64,000 nt of DNA from Nitrospira sp. SG-bin2 (GTDB taxonomy: Bacteria; Nitrospirota; Nitrospiria; Nitrospirales; Nitrospiraceae), in the NCBI GenBank assembly GCA_002083405.1, contig LVWT01000059.1, forward strand, positions 1 to 64,000, given 5' to 3'. A program made the position numbers and the translations under genes. Shown in pieces: positions 44,447 to 53,622 of this stretch (the stretch's first letter is position 1; each line of letters starts with the position of its first letter). The notes beneath the pieces were generated by a model. That model searched no databases and was not told the DNA's origin. It saw only the letters and a program-made list of their open reading frames with translations.

Positions 44447-44797
44447 TTACAACGCCTCGCCGGCCTCACTCTCGCGTTCGTAGGGTTGCGCTTCCAGCTC
44501 CTTCACCACATGCTGAAGCCTGGCCCACCCGTCCGGGGTAAGATCGACGAACTCCAATCCAAAGAAATCGTCACGGCACCAGCGAACGATGGCTTTTTTG
44601 ACCTGAAGCGGCGGCTCTTCGTCCGACACTTCAATGCGCATTTCGATTTCCGTTCCCGAATGGATGTGGGTTGTGCTGAAAACCCTGCAGCCTCGAATAG
44701 ACAGATCTCCAAGCACACCCACACCGGAAACGATATTGGTGGAACTGAAGGAACTCCGGAATTGAACGGGAAACCGAGCGTCTTTTCTATTCTCCAT
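44447..44797 (-). CDS. PilZ-domain protein (116 aa)
   Basis: Single PilZ domain, a cyclic-di-GMP receptor fold. The N-terminal Arg motif RKDARFPVQF and the downstream DLSIRGCRV (D/NxSxxG) motif are both present, so c-di-GMP binding is plausible. The frame extends to a TTG at 44815, but ATG 44797 with CACGAGG upstream is better. It may modulate motility, surface attachment or envelope biosynthesis; no effector gene is adjacent. It converges with the transhydrogenase gene. Confidence 0.85.
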   Translation of the reverse strand: MENRKDARFPVQFRSSFSSTNIVSGVGVLGDLSIRGCRVFSTTHIHSGTEIEMRIEVSDEEPPLQVKKAIVRWCRDDFFGLEFVDLTPDGWARLQHVVKELEAQPYERESEAGEAL

Positions 44798-44825
44798 ACG
44801 CCAAACCTCGTGCAAGGATGTCGGG

Positions 44826-46277
44826 TTACCCCTTTATATTGCCGATGGGCCGTAATTCCGCCACTACTTTTGTGATTCCCGCCCGATCGACTGATGCGAC
44901 GACGTCCGAGATATTCTTGTAGGCAAAGCCTGCCTCTTCGGCAAGGCCCGACATGGAGACCGCCTTCACCATAATGCCCTGGTGCTGCATCTGCTGCTGA
45001 AGCTGCTCTCCGCGAATCGCCCGCTTCGCCTGCGTACGCGACATCGTACGTCCGGCCCCATGCATCGTCGAGGCGAACGTGTCGCGCACCGCACCCTCAG
45101 TCCCTGCGAGCAAATAAGACCCGGTTTGCATCGACCCGCCGCAAATGACCGGCTGGCCCGTCGCACGATAGCGGAGCGGCAGATCAGCACTGCCAGGCCC
45201 TAACGCTCTGGTGGCACCCTTGCGATGCACCACCAGTTCCCCCTCCGGGTACCGCTCGACTTTGGCGATATTATGCGCCACGTCATAGACGACCTCCATC
45301 CCCAAGGCCTCCGCCGGCTTCCCGAACACCGCGGCAAACGACGCTCGAATCTGATGGGTAATCACCTGACGATTGGCAAAGGCCGTATTGGCCGCGCAAT
45401 TCATCGCCGCAAAATAGTCTTGTCCTTCGACCGACTGAAAAGGGGCACAGGCCAACTGTTGGTCCTTCACAGAAATTCCATACCGCCTCATCGCCTTCTC
45501 GAACACCGTGAGATAATCGCTCGCGACCTGATGCCCGAATCCGCGCGACCCGCAATGGACCATCACCACCACCTGGTCCCGACCATGAATGCCCCACGCA
45601 GCCGCACGATCCCGATCAAACACCCGATCGTAGGACGCCACCTGTACCTCGAGATAATGATTGCCGGAACCGAGCGTGCCCAATTGATTGATGCCGCGGC
45701 TCACCGCGCGGTCGCTCACTTTCGAGGGATCAGCACCCATCAGACAGCCTTGTTCTTCAAGGCACTCCAAATCACGATGCCAGCCAAACCCCTGTTCGAT
45801 GCACCAGCGCGCGCCGCCGGTCATGACCTGTTCCAACGCGGCGCGGTCTAACTTTACGAAGCCGCTCGCTCCGACCCCGGCCGGAACCCTGCGGAACAAC
45901 TCGGTCATTAGCCGCCCAAGTTGCGGGCGGACCTCCTCAAGCGTGAGATCGGTCCGAATCAGACGCATGCCGCAGTTCACGTCATAACCGACGCCGCCCG
46001 GAGAAATAACGCCCGACCGGACGTCGAAGGCAGCCACACCGCCGATGGGAAAGCCGTACCCCCAATGGCCATCCGGCATACAGAGCGCGTACCGCCTGAT
46101 CCCAGGGAGGCAGGCCACGTTCGTCACCTGTTCGAACACGCCGGCGTCCATCGATTCCAAAATCTCCGGCACCGCATAGATCCGTGCCGGAACGAGCATC
46201 CCGGCTTTTTCCGACGGCGCGATCTCCCAGACCTCCCCGGAAATGCGTGTCACCTGCATGTCAGTATTGAGTTTCAT
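44826..46277 (-). CDS. rtcB: RNA-splicing ligase RtcB, archaeal-type (483 aa)
   Basis: GTP- and Mn-dependent RNA ligase joining 2',3'-cyclic phosphate or 3'-phosphate with 5'-OH ends. Metal-ligand motifs are clear: DVNCGMR (Cys), GSGNHYLE (His), VHCGSRGFGHQV (His), later VAHNIAKVE, and the guanylated His in MHGAGRTMSR. The beginning MKLNTDMQVTRISGEVWEI resembles archaeal RtcB, supporting start ATG 46277 rather than the GTG at 46370 in the open frame. Archease, its activator, is encoded directly upstream, so a functional RNA repair/ligation pair is likely. Confidence 0.95.
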   Translation of the reverse strand: MKLNTDMQVTRISGEVWEIAPSEKAGMLVPARIYAVPEILESMDAGVFEQVTNVACLPGIRRYALCMPDGHWGYGFPIGGVAAFDVRSGVISPGGVGYDVNCGMRLIRTDLTLEEVRPQLGRLMTELFRRVPAGVGASGFVKLDRAALEQVMTGGARWCIEQGFGWHRDLECLEEQGCLMGADPSKVSDRAVSRGINQLGTLGSGNHYLEVQVASYDRVFDRDRAAAWGIHGRDQVVVMVHCGSRGFGHQVASDYLTVFEKAMRRYGISVKDQQLACAPFQSVEGQDYFAAMNCAANTAFANRQVITHQIRASFAAVFGKPAEALGMEVVYDVAHNIAKVERYPEGELVVHRKGATRALGPGSADLPLRYRATGQPVICGGSMQTGSYLLAGTEGAVRDTFASTMHGAGRTMSRTQAKRAIRGEQLQQQMQHQGIMVKAVSMSGLAEEAGFAYKNISDVVASVDRAGITKVVAELRPIGNIKG

Positions 46278-46382
46278 AACAACTACACCGTAGGTGAAGC
46301 CTGCGGAACAAACGCGACGAGTTGAATTCCAGGATGCTTCGTCTTTGGCCAAGTCAGGATTTTCGCGCACATCTCGCCTGGC

Positions 46383-46820
46383 TTACACATCCAGCACCAC
46401 TCGAACCGTCCATCCTTGCCCCTCACGCGCAAGGCGGTACAGATGTTTCGTGACGCCTTTGATATCCGCTCGAAGCTCCTGCTTCGTGGCCTTCACCGGC
46501 TCGCCATAGACCGCGCCTTGGAGAGTCCACCTGCCATCGTTCCGTTGAGCGAGCCGGACCTCCGACCGGTGAAAGACGACGCCTGCGGCATCCTTCCAAT
46601 ACACCAGGTCGGATAACCAATCGAACAAGAGGGAAGCGGGATCTTCCTCCTCGCGCTCGATCACCTGCTGCCAGACCGTTCCAACGGTCTCTGGGTCAGC
46701 CATCGCATGGATTAATGCGTCGGTCGCCCCTTGGAAGACATCCTGGAGCGAGTCGCCGCCAGCCTCAAACGCGAGATCGGCGATAGCAATGTCATCGAGG
46801 AATCGAAAGGTATGGGCCAT
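46383..46820 (-). CDS. Archease, RtcB activator
   Basis: Small protein that promotes RtcB guanylation and multiple turnover. The family pattern is recognisable: FRFLDDIAIADLAFEAGGDSLQDVFQGATDALIHAM at the start with the Asp/Glu metal residues, ASLLFDWLSDLVYWKD in the middle, and ADIKGVTKHLYRL...GWTVRVVLDV at the end with the C-terminal Asp. The length (145 aa) is typical. Encoded upstream of rtcB on the same strand, supporting an operon. Confidence 0.92.
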   Translation of the reverse strand: MAHTFRFLDDIAIADLAFEAGGDSLQDVFQGATDALIHAMADPETVGTVWQQVIEREEEDPASLLFDWLSDLVYWKDAAGVVFHRSEVRLAQRNDGRWTLQGAVYGEPVKATKQELRADIKGVTKHLYRLAREGQGWTVRVVLDV

Positions 46821-46877
46821 CCATACGCCGCATATCGCACGTGGTCGGTGAGATGCTGCTACGCCTGCGTATCGGAA

Positions 46878-48038
46878 TCAAGGCTCTTGAAGTTCGAACG
46901 ACTTAGGAAAGTCGGTGAGATTGTGGCAGCCATCCTTGGTCACTAAGACCATGTCCTCGATTCTCACCGCGCCTAAACCCGGGTAATAGAGTCCCGGTTC
47001 AACCGTGACAACATGGCCTTCTTGCAGAAGAGAACCGGTTCGACTGATGCGCGGCGCTTCATGAATATCCAACCCCACGCCGTGGCCGGTTCCATGAAAA
47101 TACCCTTGCATGCGCCCGTTCACCAATCCGGTCTTGTATCCCGCCTTGTCGAATCGCGCGCAGATGCCTTGATGAATCTTCATTCCATCGGCGCCGTCCT
47201 TGACCTTCTCAATGGCTTCTTCTTGGGCATCCTTGACGGTTTGGTACAGCCGCTTCAGGTCCGGAGTCGGCGCCCCCCGAACAATCGTGCGGGACATATC
47301 GGCAAAATACCGGCTGGTGGCCGACCTGGGAAACACATCGAAAATGATGCTGCGCCCTGCGGGCAACGGGCCGCTGCCTTCATTGTGAGGATCGCAGGCC
47401 TGTTCCCCTCCGGCCACGATCGTGTGCTGAGCGACACAGTCCCTCTCCATCAGCTTCACGTTGATCAGCTTCTTAATCCGCTCAGACGTCAACACCTCTC
47501 CGTCGAGATGGAGCCACCCCCCCTCGATCGTCGCCCGTCGGACAGTGTCAAACGCCGCCGCAACGGCGTCTTCCGTAGCGCGCTGCGCTGTTTCGATGTG
47601 GCAAATTTCGTCGGCGGTCTTCACCACCCGTTGCTCATAAAACGGATCCCGCTTGGGTTTCAGGCTATAGCCGAGCTCCTGGAGCCTGGTGGCATGGATG
47701 AATGGGAAATTCGCCGGCACCAAGAGCCGGCGAATTTTGAATTCTTTTAACACCACATGCACAATATCGACCGTTGTCGGATCTTTGATGCCCTGCGCTT
47801 TTGCTTTCTGTTCGAGCTCGGAATAGGACAAGACGCGGTCGACCGAGGCCTGGGCCCTGGCACGATCCATTTCAAGATCGCTCATTACCAGCAGGCGTTC
47901 CCCCTTGATCTCCATATAGATGAAGGAGTCCGGCGCGATAAATTTTGTGGCGTAATAAAGGTTCGAGTCCTGCTCGCTCGCAGCAATAAAGAGCGTCGCA
48001 ATTTCAGGTTGAGAAACGGCAGCGCGTTTCATGAACAA
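46878..48038 (-). CDS. M24-family Xaa-Pro aminopeptidase-like protein (386 aa)
   Basis: Cytosolic creatinase-fold metallopeptidase predicted to cleave N-terminal residues before proline. The C-terminal pita-bread domain has the five metal ligands: Asp in IIFDVFPR, Asp in YFADMSRT, His in GTGHGVGLDIHE, Glu in VTVEPGLY and Glu in VRIEDMVLV. The N-terminal domain (residues 1-150) is the usual creatinase-N type. Its 5' end lies near a repeat-free 115-bp spacer and the AsmA gene follows in the same orientation. Specific substrate uncertain. Confidence 0.9.
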   Translation of the reverse strand: MFMKRAAVSQPEIATLFIAASEQDSNLYYATKFIAPDSFIYMEIKGERLLVMSDLEMDRARAQASVDRVLSYSELEQKAKAQGIKDPTTVDIVHVVLKEFKIRRLLVPANFPFIHATRLQELGYSLKPKRDPFYEQRVVKTADEICHIETAQRATEDAVAAAFDTVRRATIEGGWLHLDGEVLTSERIKKLINVKLMERDCVAQHTIVAGGEQACDPHNEGSGPLPAGRSIIFDVFPRSATSRYFADMSRTIVRGAPTPDLKRLYQTVKDAQEEAIEKVKDGADGMKIHQGICARFDKAGYKTGLVNGRMQGYFHGTGHGVGLDIHEAPRISRTGSLLQEGHVVTVEPGLYYPGLGAVRIEDMVLVTKDGCHNLTDFPKSFELQEP

Positions 48039-48155
48039 AAGAACGGATGGTGAGAGATAACCATGCGGCCTGATACGGGCATGTGTGTCTGAGTCCTCAA
48101 TATTGTGAATCGGATGCTAGCATGGGGGCGGGAGTCGGTCAAGAATAAGGCTCCG

Positions 48156-51100
48156 TCACGGAGTGGGGGGAGATGATTCAGACGGCAGTGCAGCGTCCGG
48201 CGCAGGAGTCTTGCCCTCTTCATCGGACGTCGCGAGATCCATCGGAAGCGTCAGCGTATTCGTCAGCACATCGACGGCAAGCTGGGCCAGCCCGGACAGA
48301 CCCGAGGTAAAGGACTTCACCGGCATGTAGGTGACATCGGGATCTTCAACCGCCCCCTTGACGGAAAATATCGCCGTCGCCAATCCTTTCCGTTCACCGG
48401 CAAGAATCCGACCGAAGAGAGGAATGGTCTTGATGAATTGCGAGTAGGCCCCAAATGGACTCACCGCCATGACGAAATCCAGCTGATCAGTCGGCAAATC
48501 GTACTGGCCCGCCGCCGTGAACTTCAGAATCGGACTGTCCATAATCATGTTTTCGGTCTGAAACACGCCGTCCTGGATCACAACCGTCCCGGAAATTTTG
48601 TTGTACGGCAGCCCCTCCTTTTCAAGATCCATTTTTCCCTGCAAGACGACCGGAAGGTTCAGGAGACGGATGATTTTCCATACCGCCCGCTCGCTTGATT
48701 TGAGAATGTGCCCTTTTTCCAATAACACCTCGGCCTTCCCGTTGAGCGACGGATAGACCCCATGGGGATTGCGGCCATGCCCTCGAATAGAGCCGCTCAG
48801 CCGCATATTCCCCGTCACACCGGTCACATGGCCATCCGTGAATTGCAACAGATCGTTGACCGGCACACCGGTGGCGCGGAACGAGACGTCCATTTCCACC
48901 GGCGTCTTTCTGGACAGCTGGGCCACGAGCCGCCCGGCGACTTGTCCGTGAGCCGATTCGCCGGAAATACGATCGACATCGAGCACCCCGTCCTGAATGT
49001 TCACGCGCGCCGACAGCCCGCCGAATTTCATGTGCTTGTAATGACCGCGCGCGATTGCCGCAGCCATCGTCACCCGGCTCGTTGCCGCCAGGTTTTCAAG
49101 AAATTCCCGCACAATCGACCGGTCCCCCTTGGGAATCAACAGATCCAGATCCAGCTGATTCGACTCGATCTTGCCGGTGATCACCGGCTTGGCCATCCAG
49201 TTTTTGACCGTGGCCTCCAAGGCCACATCGCTGTCATGGATCTTGAACGACAATCGTTTGATCTCGGCGCCGTTACGCACCAGCTTGACACGGGCATAGA
49301 GATCCTGAATGGGGCCCTCCGCGCCTCCGGCCATCAAGCCGTTTGTCAATGCGATCCACCCGGTAATCCGCCAGGCTTGCCAATCCTTGCCCTTTCCTTT
49401 GACGTCAAGAGAGACTTCTATATTTCCGGCCTCAAAACCGCTTTTTGAAATCCACTCCGGCACTCGAGACAGGGACAAGGCCCCGGTCGTCACTGAAGCA
49501 TCGATACTGAATGGATCGCCGAACCGCATACTTCCCTTGGCCGGAATCCGGATCGACGGCAGAATCAGCTCCACCCGGTTCACCGTCAGGGCGTCGGCCT
49601 TGGTCACGTCGCCCTCGAATGCGATGGTTGCCGGCGCGCCGATGGGCTTTTCGCCCAAAACCGGAAGAATGAACATCGACTCATCAAACACGACCGTGCC
49701 ACGAAGGCGAGGCGCCGCCGTTGAGCCGGACAGTGTGACGGCCGCTCCGATAATGCCTTCGAATGAACCAGGCGCCGCGGCGCCTCCGGACACCAGGCTC
49801 ATCAGATGTGCGGCATCCCCTCGCGCTTGAACAGACACATCTTGAAATACGCTCGCGCTTCCACCGGTGATCGTCCCGTGAACCTGCACCGCCACATCTC
49901 CGAGGTGGCCGGTCACGTCCTCGAATTGTGTCGCTCCCTCGGCCAGGATGAATCGCCCTTGCAGCCCCGTCAGCCGATCCGGCAGCGACGAATGCGTCAA
50001 ACTCACGGATTGAACCGTAATCTCTCCTCCGGCAAAGGTAATACCTCCCGGCTGGGTCAACGCGCCGACGAGGCGGAAAGTGGGCCGGGCCGTGCCTTCC
50101 ACATCCCGAACTCCGGCCATCACCTGCGTCAATCGTTCAACCTTCATCGTCTGGGCCAGAAAATCCACCAGGTGCGAGGCCGTCATCTCGCCCGTCACTT
50201 CCAGTTCGAGCCAGGGACCTGCCTCAAGGAACGAGACGACCGCCTTTCCATCCGTCAACCGGATCGTGCCATAGCTCCCCGTCACACCGGTAATGCGCAT
50301 GCGTCCGGGCTCCACAAACACCGCCGCCGCCAGATCGCTGGCCGCAACACGGTCCTGGCCGATCAGGCCCTGCGCCCCCTGGATACGGAACTCTCCCGTC
50401 ACCGAAAGCGCGGCCTCGGCCGAAGCGGTCCCGGTCAGCGTCGCATTCATCACCTGTACCTTGCCGTCGACCTGCCGATCGGCCAACCACGCAGACATCT
50501 GCGGGTCGATCCACGCAGTCGGCACGGTATTGAGCAATTGCGCCAATGACACCAGCGAACTGCTGAGTGTGATCGCAAACGTGGGTTGCGGCGTCATGAG
50601 GCCGGCCAGGCTGGCTTTTCCAGTCAAGGTCATCTCGTTCAGCCGTGCCGAGAGATCGGACAGCACCAGGTCATACCCGGCCACCCCAGGCATCACACGT
50701 ACCACGCCTTGGAGATTCACCAGACCCTGCAGACGATCCGGAATCGGGCGAGCACCGATAAAATCCGCCGCGGCACGCAGGTCCAAATTGGACGCGTCGA
50801 GACGGCCATCGAACTGAAACAACGGGGCCGGCTCGCGGGGCGCGTTACCGGTGAGCGACACCGGCTTCTCCGCGTGTTTGATCACACCGTCCAGGGAAAC
50901 CGCCGACACACCGGCAGCACTCGGATGAACAGCCGAGAGATGGAGTTCAGCTGTCCCACGATTCGGCCGAACCAGCAATTTTGCATCGACTCGCTCAAGG
51001 GGGAGCGAACGTACGCCATCCGTTCTGGAGGCATCAATCACCGTGACAGTGCCATTGACAAGCGTTACCTCCCGAATCATAAAAATTCGAGCCATCGCTT

Positions 51101-51521
51101 CCAGTGTCTGCTGTCCGGTGTTCTCGTACGCCTTTAACCCTTCCGGGAGGTTCCACGAACCCGCCTCATTGCGTCGAAGCGTGAGGATCGGCTCTTCAAT
51201 CAACAACCGCTTGCCCACGAGTTGCTTGCGAAAGAGTGGCAACAGCCGCACGACGAGATCAACCCGCTTGGCGGATAAGAACACCTGATCCGAATCGGGA
51301 TCGTGAATCGTCACCTGGGAGAGTTCAACGCGCAGACTGGGAAGGACCACGAATTTGACACGATACACATCGATTTTTCGCCCGAGGCTTTCCTCCAGCT
51401 GTTGCAGGACGAATTCCTTGAGATAGTCCACACCGGTCAGTTGCTTGGAAAACAATAGAAAAGTGGCAGCACAGACGACCAAGGCAAGAAGAACGAGGAG
51501 ACCAAGCCGAAGACGAGACAC
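48156..51521 (-). CDS. AsmA-family inner-membrane/periplasmic protein (1121 aa)
   Basis: Large single-pass protein of the AsmA/TamB-like repeating beta-groove type, implicated in phospholipid movement to the outer membrane. An N-terminal membrane helix (residues about 5-24) is followed by the AsmA start pattern (LEESLGRKIDVYRVKFVVLPSLRVELSQVTIHDPD), long beta-rich repeats, and a C-terminal AsmA_2-type domain (GKAEVLLEKGHILKSSERAVWKIIRLLNLP; GLPYNKISGTVVIQDGVFQTENM). GTG start 51521 has an AGGGGG ribosome site. That site touches the end of the MITE-like repeat upstream. Confidence 0.88.
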   Translation of the reverse strand: MSRLRLGLLVLLALVVCAATFLLFSKQLTGVDYLKEFVLQQLEESLGRKIDVYRVKFVVLPSLRVELSQVTIHDPDSDQVFLSAKRVDLVVRLLPLFRKQLVGKRLLIEEPILTLRRNEAGSWNLPEGLKAYENTGQQTLEAMARIFMIREVTLVNGTVTVIDASRTDGVRSLPLERVDAKLLVRPNRGTAELHLSAVHPSAAGVSAVSLDGVIKHAEKPVSLTGNAPREPAPLFQFDGRLDASNLDLRAAADFIGARPIPDRLQGLVNLQGVVRVMPGVAGYDLVLSDLSARLNEMTLTGKASLAGLMTPQPTFAITLSSSLVSLAQLLNTVPTAWIDPQMSAWLADRQVDGKVQVMNATLTGTASAEAALSVTGEFRIQGAQGLIGQDRVAASDLAAAVFVEPGRMRITGVTGSYGTIRLTDGKAVVSFLEAGPWLELEVTGEMTASHLVDFLAQTMKVERLTQVMAGVRDVEGTARPTFRLVGALTQPGGITFAGGEITVQSVSLTHSSLPDRLTGLQGRFILAEGATQFEDVTGHLGDVAVQVHGTITGGSASVFQDVSVQARGDAAHLMSLVSGGAAAPGSFEGIIGAAVTLSGSTAAPRLRGTVVFDESMFILPVLGEKPIGAPATIAFEGDVTKADALTVNRVELILPSIRIPAKGSMRFGDPFSIDASVTTGALSLSRVPEWISKSGFEAGNIEVSLDVKGKGKDWQAWRITGWIALTNGLMAGGAEGPIQDLYARVKLVRNGAEIKRLSFKIHDSDVALEATVKNWMAKPVITGKIESNQLDLDLLIPKGDRSIVREFLENLAATSRVTMAAAIARGHYKHMKFGGLSARVNIQDGVLDVDRISGESAHGQVAGRLVAQLSRKTPVEMDVSFRATGVPVNDLLQFTDGHVTGVTGNMRLSGSIRGHGRNPHGVYPSLNGKAEVLLEKGHILKSSERAVWKIIRLLNLPVVLQGKMDLEKEGLPYNKISGTVVIQDGVFQTENMIMDSPILKFTAAGQYDLPTDQLDFVMAVSPFGAYSQFIKTIPLFGRILAGERKGLATAIFSVKGAVEDPDVTYMPVKSFTSGLSGLAQLAVDVLTNTLTLPMDLATSDEEGKTPAPDAALPSESSPPTP

Positions 51522-51529
51522 AGCACCCC

Positions 51530-51847
51530 CTAGCAGGTTGCGGAAAAATTCGTTTTAGCCTCTGTGATCATTATAGGCCTCGAAGGTCAAGACGACGCCA
51601 ATTGTCTCATCAAGGATGCTCAAAATGGCCCCTGTTCTCATCCCCCCACCCCGGTGCGCCAAGACGCACCATTCCACAGGCAACGCCGCAGCGAGCGAAG
51701 CGCGAGGAGGTACATACCACGCTTCGCTTGAACCGCTCGCTTCGATCACATGCGAGCGGATAGGTTCCTTGCCTCCGTTGGCTCGGTACGTTGAGCCTCT
51801 GAGTGATGCGAGAACACCGCTGGCGGACTTTTTCAGCATCCTGCTAG
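51530..51847. mobile_element. MITE-like element with about 22-bp imperfect terminal inverted repeats
   Basis: Ends begin CTAGCAGG (51530-51537) and finish CCTGCTAG (51840-51847); over 22 bases the arms match except at three positions. A third related end, AGGATGCTCAAAATGG, lies inside at 51613-51628. The 318-bp element has no convincing gene (the 105-codon frame inside is a by-product). Its sequence resembles a short interspersed repeat that I recall as frequent in Nitrospira chromosomes, but I did not search for copies. One end abuts the AsmA ribosome site. Confidence 0.6.
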
Positions 51848-52018
51848 AAAATACGTACAAATCTGCAGGCATCTTACCGGAAGCACGGAGTGAAATCTAG
51901 AAACTCTGCATTCTACAAGGGTTTTCTCGGCGATAGCCTGCATGCATGGGAGTGATCTTCATCCCGATCCAGAAGAAAGGTGACCTATAATTAGTATAAT
52001 TGTATAATTAGAGTAATT
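51848..52018. other. AT-rich spacer before the RAYT element
   Basis: No gene is seen. Part 51985-52018 is strikingly AT-rich with short direct repeats of the type TATAATTAG / TATAATTG / AGTAATTAG immediately next to the left inverted repeat of the RAYT element. It could be an insertion target, a promoter for the transposase, or both. Confidence 0.4.
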
Positions 52019-52922
52019 AGGGGTCAGGTCTTGCAATCACACAGCGTCGGGTGTAGACTCCCGCTCCATGGCTCGTCCCCTGCGACTCCAATTTCCCGGT
52101 GCCGTCTACCATGTGACCAATCGTGGCAACGCCCGGCAGCCTATTGTCGCGGACGACCGCGATCGCCTGCAGTTCCTCACCCTGCTCGCCCACGTCGTGG
52201 ATCGCTACGGCTGGCGCTGTCATGCCTACTGTGTGATGGACAATCACTATCATCTCCTCATCGAGACGCCGCAACCCAATCTGTCCCTCGGTATGCGCCA
52301 GCTGAATGGTCGCTATACGCAAACCTACAATCGCCGGCATAAACGAGTCGGCCATCTTTTCCAGGGACGGTTCGCGGCCATCCTGGTGGAGAAAGAGACG
52401 CATCTGCTCGAACTCTGCCGCTATGTGGTGCTGAATCCGGTACGAGCGCATCTGGTCGCCCATCCACGGCACTGGGCCTGGAGCAGCTATCGCGCGACGG
52501 TGGGCGAGACAACGGCCCCGCCCTTCTTGACTACCGACTGGATTCTCGGCCACTTTGGCCAACGGGTGGGCCCAGCTCAAGAGCAGTATCGGACCTTTGT
52601 GGCCGAGGGACGGGGCGGGCCGCGGCCGTGGGAGCAGCTGACCGGCCAGATCTATCTGGGGTCCGAGTCGTTCATTGCCCAGCACCAGCCAGATCGGGTG
52701 ATTCGTGATATTCCTCGTCGGCAGACCCAGGCACAGCGGCCGCCCTTGCGGGTGCTGTTTCAGCGACGCGACGCCCCGGCACGCCACATCCACACGGCCT
52801 ATCGGCGCTACGGCTATCGGCTCGCGGAGATCGCGGCCCATCTGGGCGTGCATGCGGCCACGGTCAGTCGACGGTTGAAGCAGGCGGAGCAGGGCAATAT
52901 ATGATTGCAAGACCTGACCCCT
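52019..52922. mobile_element. RAYT element bounded by perfect 20-bp inverted repeats
   Basis: The left end AGGGGTCAGGTCTTGCAATC (52019-52038) is exactly repeated in inverse orientation at 52903-52922. The element contains only the Y1/REP-associated transposase; its start is 29 bases inside the left end and its stop codon overlaps the right repeat. The arrangement suggests that the repeats are REP-like sites recognised by the transposase. Confidence 0.85.
52068..52904 (+). CDS. REP-associated tyrosine transposase (Y1/IS200-like HUH family)
   Basis: Single-strand DNA transposase of the RAYT branch. The N-terminal region starts PLRLQFPGAVYHVTNRGNARQPI, the HUH metal motif is in VMDNHYHLLIETP, and the catalytic Tyr is probably in NGRYTQTYN at about residue 83. 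The mid section (GRFAAILVEKETHLLELCRYVVLNPVRAHL) is typical RAYT. The C-terminal 60 residues include a helix-turn-helix-like stretch (AEIAAHLGVHAATVSRRLKQ), probably for DNA binding. Full length at 278 aa. Perfect inverted repeats flank it. Confidence 0.93.
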   Translation: MARPLRLQFPGAVYHVTNRGNARQPIVADDRDRLQFLTLLAHVVDRYGWRCHAYCVMDNHYHLLIETPQPNLSLGMRQLNGRYTQTYNRRHKRVGHLFQGRFAAILVEKETHLLELCRYVVLNPVRAHLVAHPRHWAWSSYRATVGETTAPPFLTTDWILGHFGQRVGPAQEQYRTFVAEGRGGPRPWEQLTGQIYLGSESFIAQHQPDRVIRDIPRRQTQAQRPPLRVLFQRRDAPARHIHTAYRRYGYRLAEIAAHLGVHAATVSRRLKQAEQGNI

Positions 52923-53047
52923 TTCTGTGACCCCCGCGCCGTGTCGATCAACGGCCGAATCTTCCGCATCGGATGATCGGCGGTCACGTACTGCTCCAAA
53001 TTGATGTGGTAAAACATCGATGGCTGGGGATCGGCTGTACCCATCAT
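52923..53047 (-). pseudogene. Truncated transposase N-terminus (IS1182/IS5-like)
   Basis: Only the first about 40 codons remain: ATG 53047 with AGGAGGAG upstream gives MMGTADPQPSMFYHINLEQY then VTADHPMRKIRPLIDTA, the N-terminal pattern of DUF772/IS1182-type transposases. The reading breaks off at the right end of the RAYT element, so the insertion or a recombination event removed the rest. No matching downstream fragment is visible on the other side of the RAYT. Confidence 0.7.
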
Positions 53048-53169
53048 AGGAAGACTCCTCCTGATGAAGCGTCCTCTTATCACATCTGTGACGGGAGGAG
53101 GAGAGGGTTTGTCAACAGCCTGCTAAGAACCATCATGTTCTGCAAATATCATCTATCGGGCATGAGTCT

Positions 53170-53403
53170 GTGGTTTATGGTGTTCAGTGGAATTATCAAT
53201 GCGGTGGGCCGAAGTCACTTCTGCGTTTTCGCCTGAACTCGATAGAGGCCGACGTTATCTATAATCTAGGCGAATCCGCCGAATTCACTTTCTGCGAGGG
53301 AGGGAAGTACATACTCTCCTCTGAGGGCGACCTGGTGGATTGTGCAATGGGCAAAGTTGTCGGCAGACTCCCCTTTCCAAAAGTGGAATATTCCAAGCAC
53401 TGA
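53170..53403 (+). CDS. Doubtful small ORF, function unknown (77 aa)
   Basis: Frame beginning at GTG 53170 and ending TGA 53401-53403. The translation is fairly protein-like (SIEADVIYNLGESAEFTFCE; GKYILSSEGDLVDCAMGKVV), and the frame is open for 23 more codons upstream, but there is no good ribosome site and codon usage is less GC-rich than neighbours. It may be a remnant of an older gene disrupted in this mobile region. The rest of 53048-53622 shows only a GGGTCAGGT motif at 53445-53454 similar to the RAYT repeat. Confidence 0.35.
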   Translation: MVYGVQWNYQCGGPKSLLRFRLNSIEADVIYNLGESAEFTFCEGGKYILSSEGDLVDCAMGKVVGRLPFPKVEYSKH

Positions 53404-53622
53404 TGCACCAATCAAAGGGCACAAATCAGAACCTACAGCCTATAAGGGTCAGGTTTGGACTTCCCAGGCTTTAACGGACACCTCACGTACGGTCTGTCTA
53501 TAATGGGCCTGCAGCCATCATGTGCGCAGGCGTAGACAATCCCCTCACCCTGACCGATTGTTACTTCACCACAATAGCCTGGCAGAGTTGACAGTAATCC
53601 AGTTGTAGACTACACCTCTTCC

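Noticed and set aside
51555..51872. 105-codon frame on the minus strand
   Set aside because: It lies inside the MITE-like repeat and has no ribosome site or recognised domain; likely a by-product of repeat sequence.
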